Below are positions 56,235 through 62,935 of a stretch of DNA of 64,000 nucleotides, in pieces. Every line of letters starts with the position of its first letter. Positions within the stretch are counted from its first letter, which is position 1. Below the pieces are notes generated by a model. It was not told where the DNA came from, made no database searches, and was given only the letters and a program-made list of their open reading frames with translations. The position numbers were made by a program, and so were the translations under genes. This DNA comes from Prevotella communis (GTDB lineage Bacteria; Bacteroidota; Bacteroidia; Bacteroidales; Bacteroidaceae): positions 62,001-126,000 of the forward strand of contig NZ_CP091792.1 of NCBI RefSeq assembly GCF_022024115.1. The letters are read 5' to 3'.

Positions 56235-58522
56235 TCAGAACCATGAAATTCACATGCATTGGCAAGGGGCACGGTGCGCCTTGCACACCCGCCACCAAGG
56301 AGGACTGGGAGGCGTTAAGAAAGCAGCCGTGGCTGGCACAGATGTGCGCACGTATAGAGAAAGGTGAGGAGGAGTTGAAGCATCGCCTGCCGGTGTGGAC
56401 ACCTCATTGCGCGGAGTTTAAGGACAACCACAGGGCAATTGCCGATGCCGTCCGTCCGCTCAACCGACTGATGTTGGACTTTGACGAGAAAGGGCATACG
56501 GAGGACATCATGCAAAAGCTTGGGCTTTTGCAAAGTGAAAAGGGAATAGCCCTCCCTGTCTTACTCATTGAGGAATCGGTGCGTCGTGGCACGCATGTGC
56601 TGGTGGAATTGCCCGATGGGATGACGCCTGAAGAGGCTCAGGAACTGATGAAAGAGGCCACGGGATTTGCGCCCGATGCCGCCGTGAAGGACGTGTCGAG
56701 ATGCATCTATATGGTGCCCGAGGACCATACCAAATATGTCAACCCAAAGTTGTTTGCAGTGAATCAAGTGGACAGGTTGCTTGATTCAGGTCTGCGACCG
56801 AATTATGAACATGTCCCCATTGATTTACCCCGCCTGGAGTTCAAAGGCATCCCTTATTCATCTATCATTGCCGAGTGGTGGCGACGCAACGACGGTGAGC
56901 CGGCTGAGGGCGAGCGCAACGTGAAGCTGCACAAACTGGCTGTGAACCTGCGCGCTATCTGCGACAATAAAAAAGAGGTGCTGATGCAGGTGATGCCAAG
57001 GTTTGGACTCACGGACACGGAACTGAAATCGGTCGTTGACTCGGCTTGTAAGGAGGAGCCCAAGGGCGTCTCGAAGGTGATGCAGGGGATTCTTGATAGT
57101 TTAGAGTTTAGAGATGATAGTGGAGAGTTTACTACCGCCATTGATGAATCCGCTGATGGGAGTGCGGAAGCAAACTCTAAACTCTACACTCTCCACTCGA
57201 AACTGCCCATCGGCCTAAAGGAATCATTGGTGGGTGTGCCTGTCTCGATGCACATGCCCGTGCTCTGCGGCATCATGCCTATCGCGGCGGCCTATGCCGA
57301 CCAGGTGACGGTGGAGTATTGCGACGGCAACACGCACCGGTTGGGACTGATGTCGATTATCCGCGGTGAACAAGCGTCGAACAAGTCGGTGGTGAAGAAT
57401 GCCGTGGACCTCTGGAAGCGTCAGCTCGACGAAGAGGATGCTCTGTCGCGTAAGCGTGAGGAGGAGTGGAAGGAGCGCAAGAAAGGCAGGAAGGCCAATG
57501 AGAAAGCGCCTGAAGACCCACACGTATTGATTCGCGTGGTACCCGTCACGGTCTCGTGCTCTACGCTCCTGAAACGATTCAAGAATGCGCAGGGACACAC
57601 GATTTTCTCCTTCGGTGAGGAACTGGATACGCTGCGTAAGACCAACGGTGCCGGCTCGTGGTCGTCGAAGTACGACATCTACCGTCTGGCGTTCGACAAT
57701 GGTGAGTGGGGTCAGGATTACAACTCGGACGCGGCAGAGAGCGGTGTGGTGAATGTGGCCTACAACTGGACGCTGCTGGGTACCAACGGTGCGCTGCGTA
57801 AATGTTTCAAGGCCGACAACGTGGAGAATGGCCTGTCGAGTCGTGTGCTCGTGGCCGAGATGCCCGATGCGTCGTTCTCGAAGATGCCTAAATTCAAGAA
57901 GCGTTCGGCCGAGGATGAGGCGCGTATCCAGCAGGCCGTCAGCCGTCTGCGCAGCTTCTCAGGACTCGTAGACACGCCCCGTCTCCGCAAGGCTATCGAG
58001 GCTTGGGTAGAGGAGAAGCGCGTAGAGGCTGCCAAGGACATAGACCACGTGAAGGATACGTATCGCAAGCGTGCGGCGGTCATCGGCTTCCGCTGCGGGG
58101 TCATCTACTATATGTTGGAGACCCACCCCCAGCCCCTCCCTGTGAGGGATGGGAGTGGTCAGACTCAAGTAAAAGAACTATCTACGCCCCTCCCTCACAG
58201 GGAGGGGAAGGGGGAGAGTCGAAACTGTATCAAGTTCGCGGTGATGATGGCTCAGTATTGTCTGGACCAGCAGATGAAAGCCTTTGGCGAGGCACTGGAG
58301 AGTCAGTTTGTGGATGCCCGCGACGAGTGCATCCGCTATGGTAGTAACCACTCCGTCTTCGACCAGCTGCCACCATCGTTCACGATGGACGACCTGCGGG
58401 CCCTGAAGCGCGGCTTCTGCAGTGAGGCGGGTCTCAGGAAAATCATCTCACGCTGGTATCGCGACCACTGGATTGAGAAGACCGACAAGACGCATTGGAA
58501 GAAAGGGAATGTAACTTTGTGA
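56219..58522 (+). CDS. BT4734/VirE-N-like primase-type protein (DUF3987-type helicase/primase)
   Basis: 767 residues; an inner ATG at 56243 (MKFTCIGKGHG) is an alternative start. The N-terminal part has the BT4734-like/VirE-N features: AVRPLNRLMLDFDEKGHTED, with the DxD of archaeo-eukaryotic primases, then RRGTHVLVELPDGMTPEEAQ and DVSRCIYMVPEDHTKYVNPK. The middle part, GIMPIAAAYADQVTVEYCDG and MSIIRGEQASNKSVVKNAVD, has a P-loop-like GEQASNKS; GEELDTLRKTNGAGSW resembles DUF3987 proteins. It contains two in-frame repeat insertions (57099-57207 and 58121-58217), and its stop codon TGA belongs to the third 31-bp iteron word. Confidence 0.8.
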   Translation: MESAVIRTMKFTCIGKGHGAPCTPATKEDWEALRKQPWLAQMCARIEKGEEELKHRLPVWTPHCAEFKDNHRAIADAVRPLNRLMLDFDEKGHTEDIMQKLGLLQSEKGIALPVLLIEESVRRGTHVLVELPDGMTPEEAQELMKEATGFAPDAAVKDVSRCIYMVPEDHTKYVNPKLFAVNQVDRLLDSGLRPNYEHVPIDLPRLEFKGIPYSSIIAEWWRRNDGEPAEGERNVKLHKLAVNLRAICDNKKEVLMQVMPRFGLTDTELKSVVDSACKEEPKGVSKVMQGILDSLEFRDDSGEFTTAIDESADGSAEANSKLYTLHSKLPIGLKESLVGVPVSMHMPVLCGIMPIAAAYADQVTVEYCDGNTHRLGLMSIIRGEQASNKSVVKNAVDLWKRQLDEEDALSRKREEEWKERKKGRKANEKAPEDPHVLIRVVPVTVSCSTLLKRFKNAQGHTIFSFGEELDTLRKTNGAGSWSSKYDIYRLAFDNGEWGQDYNSDAAESGVVNVAYNWTLLGTNGALRKCFKADNVENGLSSRVLVAEMPDASFSKMPKFKKRSAEDEARIQQAVSRLRSFSGLVDTPRLRKAIEAWVEEKRVEAAKDIDHVKDTYRKRAAVIGFRCGVIYYMLETHPQPLPVRDGSGQTQVKELSTPLPHREGKGESRNCIKFAVMMAQYCLDQQMKAFGEALESQFVDARDECIRYGSNHSVFDQLPPSFTMDDLRALKRGFCSEAGLRKIISRWYRDHWIEKTDKTHWKKGNVTL
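57099..57207. repeat. In-frame inverted word repeat inside the primase-type gene
   Basis: TAGTTTAGAGTTTAGAGATG and GTGGAGAGTTTAC at the left; AAACTCTAAACTCTACACTC and TCCACTCGAAAC at the right, complementary over about 25 nt with a loop of 45. Read as DSLEFRDDSGEF and NSKLYTLHSKLP. Confidence 0.65.
58121..58217. repeat. C-rich palindromic element inside the primase-type gene
   Basis: ACCCACCCCCAGCCCCTCCC begins the left part and CCCCTCCCTCACAGGGAGGG the right part; it gives strong G/C hairpins and is read as THPQPLPVRDG and STPLPHREGKG. The left part matches the element at 12326. Confidence 0.8.
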
Positions 58523-58544
58523 CATTTGACTTTGTGACATTAAG
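58514..58544 (+). repeat. Third copy of the 31-bp double-iteron word, over the primase stop codon
   Basis: ACTTTGTGACATTTG plus ACTTTGTGACATTAAG. It is inverted relative to the copy at 53893-53923 (one mismatch), so the pair brackets 4.6 kb holding the five module genes. Confidence 0.9.
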
Positions 58545-58583
58545 CACATTAAAGATTAAACATTAAACATTAAACATTAAAAT
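58545..58583. repeat. ATTAAAC word repeat
   Basis: CATTAAAGATTAAACATTAA then ACATTAAACATTAAA, 8-nt units; similar words lie at 1709-1735 and 53000-53050. Confidence 0.6.
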
Positions 58584-58590
58584 TCTGAAT

Positions 58591-59082
58591 ATGGAACTGA
58601 TATTAACACGCATAGCAAAACGCAAGACATATACGATAGGACGTCTTGCAATCGTAGAACGAGTAGATGATGAGTATCTGGCAGGGGAGAAGGTGTTGAA
58701 TTTTTGCGATACGCTCGAACCACCTGTGATAGAAATGAAAACACAAGTGACGCAATCGGCCGTGCTCCGTTCGCCTAAGAAGGCTGAGAGCCTGAAGCCC
58801 TTTGCCATCCCCGAAGGCCGTTACGCGGTAGTCATTACGTGGAGTCCTAAATTTAAGATGTGGCTCCCGGTACTGCTCGGCGGACCCGATTTCAACCGGC
58901 TGTTCAAGGGTATCCGCATCCACATGGGCAATAGTGCTGCCGACACCGCAGGCTGTATCCTCGTAGGGCGCAATCAGATGGTGGGCCGCCTGCTGGAATC
59001 GCGCAAGTGGCTCTATGAACTCAAACAGAAAATAGTGGAAGCCAAGGATCGTGGGGAGCCCGTATGGCTCACAATCAAGTAG
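58591..59082 (+). CDS. DUF5675 family protein
   Basis: 163 residues. The pattern SLKPFAIPEGRYAVVITWSP, FKGIRIHMGNSAADTAGCIL and VGRNQ is typical of DUF5675, where His and Cys residues in HxGN...GCIL recall L,D-transpeptidase-like or amidase sites. Proteins of this family often sit next to VirE/primase and HU genes in Bacteroidetes. No signal peptide. Activity is not established. Its last 8 nt overlap the convergent tcdA gene. Confidence 0.8.
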   Translation: MELILTRIAKRKTYTIGRLAIVERVDDEYLAGEKVLNFCDTLEPPVIEMKTQVTQSAVLRSPKKAESLKPFAIPEGRYAVVITWSPKFKMWLPVLLGGPDFNRLFKGIRIHMGNSAADTAGCILVGRNQMVGRLLESRKWLYELKQKIVEAKDRGEPVWLTIK

Positions 59083-59881
59083 GTTGCATTGTGGCGTCCT
59101 GGACGACTAATCCTGCCAGCATAAAGCCAAAGATAGCGGTGATGTGGGCCAGGGTGCCATTAATCTGTGCTTTCGATGAACACCATTCGTGGTTCAGGAG
59201 ACTCTGGTCGCCTGGACCATTCTGGGCTTTGGGACACATGCATTGCTCCGTGCCGCAGGTGGCATTATGACCACGGTTCTCCAGCAGTTCATCGCTATAC
59301 ACGCACTGGAACTTGCGCTTGGGGAACTGCTTCTGCGACTTGAACTTCTTTCGCAGGGCGCGTGCCAGGGGGTCGCCTTGCACCTTCCAGAACTCGGTGA
59401 CCTTGATGCGGGTGGGGTCGAGCTTCAGGGCGGCACCCATCGATGAGAACAGTTTGGCTTTGGTCTTGCAGGCCAGGAGAATCAGCGCGGCCTTATCCTT
59501 CAGTGAGTCAATGGCGTCGATGATATAATCATAGGTGTCTAACTGGAAACTGTCGGCAGTCTCTTCCGAGAAGATTTTCTGCAGGGCGGTAATCTCGGCC
59601 TTGGGGTTGATGCTGAGCAGGCGCTCTTTCAATGCTTCAACCTTCACCTGACCAACGGTCTTGGTGGTGGCCATCAGCTGGCGGTTGATATTGGTGATAC
59701 ACACGCGGTCGGAGTCGACGATCGTCAACTGGCGAATGCCACTGCGCACCAGACTCTCTGCGCACCATGAGCCTACACCGCCCACGCCAAAGATAATCAC
59801 TCGCTTCTGGGCAATGCGGTCCATCGCCTCATTACCGAGCAGCAGCTCACTTCTACGGAATATTGCACTATCTATTGCCAT
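59075..59881 (-). CDS. tcdA: tRNA threonylcarbamoyladenosine dehydratase (ThiF/E1-like)
   Basis: 268 residues. ATP/NAD-like binding GVGGVGSWCAESLVRSGI, then LTIVDSDRVCITNINRQLMA and DYIIDAIDSLKDKAALILLA, and C-terminal GGTEQ-type HNATCGTEQCMCP. TcdA converts t6A37 of tRNAs to its cyclic form. The start at 59881 (MAIDSAIFRRSELLLGNEAM) follows a TAATTTTG promoter word by 18 nt, which overlaps the longer alternative start. It is a core gene and marks the end of the accessory module. Confidence 0.92.
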   Translation of the reverse strand: MAIDSAIFRRSELLLGNEAMDRIAQKRVIIFGVGGVGSWCAESLVRSGIRQLTIVDSDRVCITNINRQLMATTKTVGQVKVEALKERLLSINPKAEITALQKIFSEETADSFQLDTYDYIIDAIDSLKDKAALILLACKTKAKLFSSMGAALKLDPTRIKVTEFWKVQGDPLARALRKKFKSQKQFPKRKFQCVYSDELLENRGHNATCGTEQCMCPKAQNGPGDQSLLNHEWCSSKAQINGTLAHITAIFGFMLAGLVVQDATMQPT

Positions 59882-59899
59882 CGTTCTTATTTTGGGCTG

Positions 59900-59907
59900 C
59901 AAAATTA
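59900..59907 (-). promoter_or_regulatory. Promoter -7 element of tcdA
   Basis: TAATTTTG on the minus strand. Confidence 0.65.
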
Positions 59908-59965
59908 CTGCTTTTTCTCCAAATAATCATGATAATTGCCACAAAATTAATGAAATACCCTGTTT

Positions 59966-60024
59966 GTGGTATACGAATGCCACACACGTGGGATTGTGGG
60001 AGAGTAAAAACCGACGTACCTTTG
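59966..60024 (+). promoter_or_regulatory. Regulated promoter of the binding-protein-like gene (dyad + -33 + -7)
   Basis: Dyad GTGGTATACGAATGCCAC (59966-59983), then GTGGGATTGTGGG (59988-60000) that contains the -33 TTG, then TACCTTTG at 60017-60024. The same elements at the same spacing lie at 62821-62879. The dyad is centred about 55 bp before the expected start site, a position fitting an activator. Confidence 0.7.
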
Positions 60025-60054
60025 CACCATCAAACTTATTAAAAGGATAAAGGT

Positions 60055-60954
60055 ATGAAGAAAGTATTATTGACAATAGCAGCTATTCTGACGCTGGGAC
60101 TCGGAAATGTGCTGGCAGAGGAGAATCATACAAATAGTGTACGCACGATTAAGAGCCCGCGCTTTGCACGCCCGCTGGTGGAGAAATGGATTGAGGAATA
60201 CGCCAAGACGGAACCTGGCGTGACGTTCCAGATTGCGAAGGGACAGGGCGAGAGCGACCTGAGCGTGGCTATTGCCGACCAGCAGGAGAAGACACAGGAT
60301 CTCTTTAGCCATTGGATATATATCGGAGAGACAGCCGTGCTGCCCATCACTGCACGCAGTTCGGAGGCAGCACGACTGCTCGAAGGAAAACATCTGAATG
60401 CGAAGAAACTGAAGCAGCTCTTCTTCCTCAATGATGATTTCGAGGAGGACGTGAAGCGGAACAAGGCTTTCGAGGCGATTACCATCTACAGCGGCAGCAA
60501 CGCTACGTCGGTGGCTGGCTCGTTTGCCCACAACTTCGGTGAGGAGAGCACGAACTTCCGCGGCAAGCGCATCGCTGGCGACGACCTCTTCCTGAATACC
60601 GCTATTGCGAAGGATCCCCTTGGCGTATCGTTTAATACGCTTTCAAATATCTTTGACCTGCAGAGCCGTCGTCTGAAGAGCGACCTCTCGCTCGTGGGAC
60701 TCGACCTGAAGAAGGATGTGGCAGTCAGCTTCAGCGACAAGGGTTCGCTTGATGAGGTGCTCACCATCCTGGAGACTGAAAAGCCTGCCGAGGTGACTGT
60801 CGGGAAGGTGGCTATCACCTATAACGGTACGGACGAAGCAGTGAGCCGTTTTCTGCAATGGGTACTTGAAAACGGTACAAAATATAATCACCAATATGGC
60901 TTACTTAACCTTAATCAAAAGGAGCTCAGTGCACAAGTGTCTTACGTCCATTGA
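60055..60954 (+). CDS. Periplasmic substrate-binding-protein-like (PstS-type) protein
   Basis: 299 residues with signal peptide (MKKVLLTIAAILTLGLGNVL). SPRFARPLVEKWIEEYAKTE and FQIAKGQGESDLSVAIADQQ resemble PBP2/PstS-like phosphate-type binding domains; IYSGSNATSVAGSFAHNFGE recalls their ligand-binding loop. No ABC permease is next to it, so it may serve as a sensor or TonB-linked partner. Promoter and upstream dyad match those of the SusC gene 2.9 kb away, suggesting co-regulation. Its 3' end overlaps the convergent esterase gene by 29 nt. Confidence 0.65.
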   Translation: MKKVLLTIAAILTLGLGNVLAEENHTNSVRTIKSPRFARPLVEKWIEEYAKTEPGVTFQIAKGQGESDLSVAIADQQEKTQDLFSHWIYIGETAVLPITARSSEAARLLEGKHLNAKKLKQLFFLNDDFEEDVKRNKAFEAITIYSGSNATSVAGSFAHNFGEESTNFRGKRIAGDDLFLNTAIAKDPLGVSFNTLSNIFDLQSRRLKSDLSLVGLDLKKDVAVSFSDKGSLDEVLTILETEKPAEVTVGKVAITYNGTDEAVSRFLQWVLENGTKYNHQYGLLNLNQKELSAQVSYVH

Positions 60955-62692
60955 TGATGTACAGACCTGATTTCAGCAGTTCTTTTTTCACTCGTCGGCC
61001 GCTTAGATCATAGGCGTCTGACGAGTGTCTTTTTTCGTCCTTCGTCACGTTGGTGATGCCTGTGGCCAGGAATGACTTGGCCTGGAGGTAGGCCTGACCC
61101 AGCACGAAGTCTGAGTTCTTGGCACTGTTGGCATAGATAGCCAGCACGTAGTCGCCCGTCTCGGGGATGTCAAACTCAAAGTTCTGAAGCGTGGCCGTGA
61201 ATTTGTTGCCAGTATTATTACCTATATTGGTTGTTGGTGTATATACCTGCGAAGCAATCTCGTTACCATCGGTATCTTCAATGACAATGGTGACAGGCGA
61301 GAACGAGGGTTGGTTCCAGTTGCATATCTTATATCTGAAGAGGTAGTGACCGCCGTAGAGCGTCATCGTGGAACGGGCGTTCTTGTTGCCAAACTTCGCC
61401 CACGCGCTCTTCTCCTTGCCTATGGTATTCTGGACCAGCAGTCCGTACTCAAAACCTTTTGAGGAATTGGTGAAGTGCAGGATGCGGTTGCCAGAGGTAT
61501 AAGGCAGTCCGCCACCGATGCGCTTGGCGTTGCCGTTGGTTACGTACCAGTCCTGGGGCACGCATCCCTCGACCTTGAAATTCTGGATGAGTGAATAGGA
61601 ACTTGTAACCTGGGCATAGTTTACCTGACATGTTGACTCGGACGTCTTTCCATTCGCGTCATAGGCCACGGCACGCAGGGTGTGCTTACCGTTCTTGGGA
61701 TTCCTGATGGTGACAGTATAGGGCGCCTCTTTCAGAGAGTCAAGGAAGGTGCTGCCGTCATAGAACACCACCTTGCTGACAGTGCTCTTTGCTGATTTCG
61801 CCGTGGCGGTCACATTGATATCGGGGAAAGAGGCTTCGTCCTTGGGGGACATATAGAGATGGGTCGTTGTGTTGGAGGGCGTCGTGATCTTCACCGATGG
61901 CATGTTCAGCGAGAATCGCTTGCAGAAATTCCAGATCAGGTGACGGTTCAGGTCCATGGGCCAGTGGCCACCGTTATTATAAGAGTAGAGCCACACCTCA
62001 CCGCCATTGGCGCCGCCAGTCCATTTCTCCAGGTCGCCATTATACCAGCTGCTGCTGATGGGCTTATAGCCGGTGGTCTTGGAGTAAGAGGTGTGCTTGT
62101 CGTGCTTGGCATAGTTCTCTATATAGGCATGGATGCCGTATTTCTCGTAGCCAAAGACATCGTCGCCATAGGCAATGCACTCCAGCAGGTTGACAGGCTT
62201 CTTGCAGTTGTTCCAGGGTGATTCCGAGAACTGGATACCACTCGTGGGGGCAAAGGCAGCTATCTTGTCCTGCATGTTGGCGATGCAGTGGTGAATCAGC
62301 ATCGATCCCATGGAGAATCCCGACCAGTACACGCGTTCTCTGTCGATGTCAAAACGAGTAGCCATCTCATCAATGGCTTTGATAACGAAGTTCTGATCGC
62401 TGGTGCCACCAATATCCCATGTGCTGCCATTGCTGCGCAGGTAGGTAATCACAAACTTGGCCGTGTCAATCATCTCGTACATCTTGTCAGAGCCGTACTG
62501 GTACTCCGGATCCTGGTTCATACCATGGGTCACGATAAACAGGGGCGACTTGGCAGGCAATGAGTTGGGGGTGAACACCACCATGTTTCTTGTCTTGTTG
62601 TTCACTTGGATGTCAATAGACTCTTTCTTGTAGGCCCCGGCCTGCATGGCCAGGAGAAGGAAAAGGGAAAGGAAGTAAAAGGTCCGTTTCAT
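60926..62692 (-). CDS. Secreted CE1/PHB-depolymerase-type esterase with Ig-like and C-terminal sorting-like region
   Basis: 588 residues with signal peptide (MKRTFYFLSLFLLLAMQAGA). Residues 25-290 form an alpha/beta-hydrolase: SPLFIVTHGMNQDPEYQYGS, nucleophile RVYWSGFSMGSMLIHH, and NNGGHWPMD for the catalytic His. An Ig-like module follows (SKVVFYDGSTFLDSLKEAPY, NGKHTLRAVAYDANGKTSES), then a carbohydrate-binding-like jelly roll, and a tail DLSGRRVKKELLKSGLYIIN typical of secreted Prevotella proteins with a T9SS-like end. A feruloyl or acetyl esterase for plant polysaccharide is likely. Promoter TAACTTTG at 62745. Confidence 0.82.
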   Translation of the reverse strand: MKRTFYFLSLFLLLAMQAGAYKKESIDIQVNNKTRNMVVFTPNSLPAKSPLFIVTHGMNQDPEYQYGSDKMYEMIDTAKFVITYLRSNGSTWDIGGTSDQNFVIKAIDEMATRFDIDRERVYWSGFSMGSMLIHHCIANMQDKIAAFAPTSGIQFSESPWNNCKKPVNLLECIAYGDDVFGYEKYGIHAYIENYAKHDKHTSYSKTTGYKPISSSWYNGDLEKWTGGANGGEVWLYSYNNGGHWPMDLNRHLIWNFCKRFSLNMPSVKITTPSNTTTHLYMSPKDEASFPDINVTATAKSAKSTVSKVVFYDGSTFLDSLKEAPYTVTIRNPKNGKHTLRAVAYDANGKTSESTCQVNYAQVTSSYSLIQNFKVEGCVPQDWYVTNGNAKRIGGGLPYTSGNRILHFTNSSKGFEYGLLVQNTIGKEKSAWAKFGNKNARSTMTLYGGHYLFRYKICNWNQPSFSPVTIVIEDTDGNEIASQVYTPTTNIGNNTGNKFTATLQNFEFDIPETGDYVLAIYANSAKNSDFVLGQAYLQAKSFLATGITNVTKDEKRHSSDAYDLSGRRVKKELLKSGLYIINGRKTLVH

Positions 62693-62744
62693 AAGAATAT
62701 TTATAATGATATTGGTTTACTAGTTATCTTTTTCAATTCGACGG

Positions 62745-62752
62745 CAAAGTTA
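62745..62752 (-). promoter_or_regulatory. Promoter -7 element of the esterase gene
   Basis: TAACTTTG on the minus strand, 52 nt before the ATG at 62692. Confidence 0.6.
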
Positions 62753-62820
62753 CGAAAATTTCCAATTCAGAGGTCAATATTGCCGAGATATTAAGAGATT
62801 TTAGCAGATATACCTTTTAT

Positions 62821-62879
62821 GTGGTATGCGAATGCCGCGATTGTGGGATTGTAGGGGGAGCGGAATCGCCGTACCTTTG
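62821..62879 (+). promoter_or_regulatory. Regulated promoter of the SusC gene (dyad + -33 + -7)
   Basis: GTGGTATGCGAATGCCGC at 62821-62838, GTGGGATTGTAGGG at 62843-62856 and TACCTTTG at 62872-62879: the same order and the same offsets (22 and 51 nt) as at 59966. Confidence 0.7.
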
Positions 62880-62935
62880 CAACCGACTATTAAAGGTAAA
62901 AAGGTAAAAAAGTAAAAAATAAAAAAGGTAAGGAT

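Noticed and set aside
53757-58544. Insertion sequence bounded by the inverted 31-bp words
   Set aside because: No transposase or integrase reading frame lies between them, and no target-site duplication is visible outside them; a replication-type module fits the content better.
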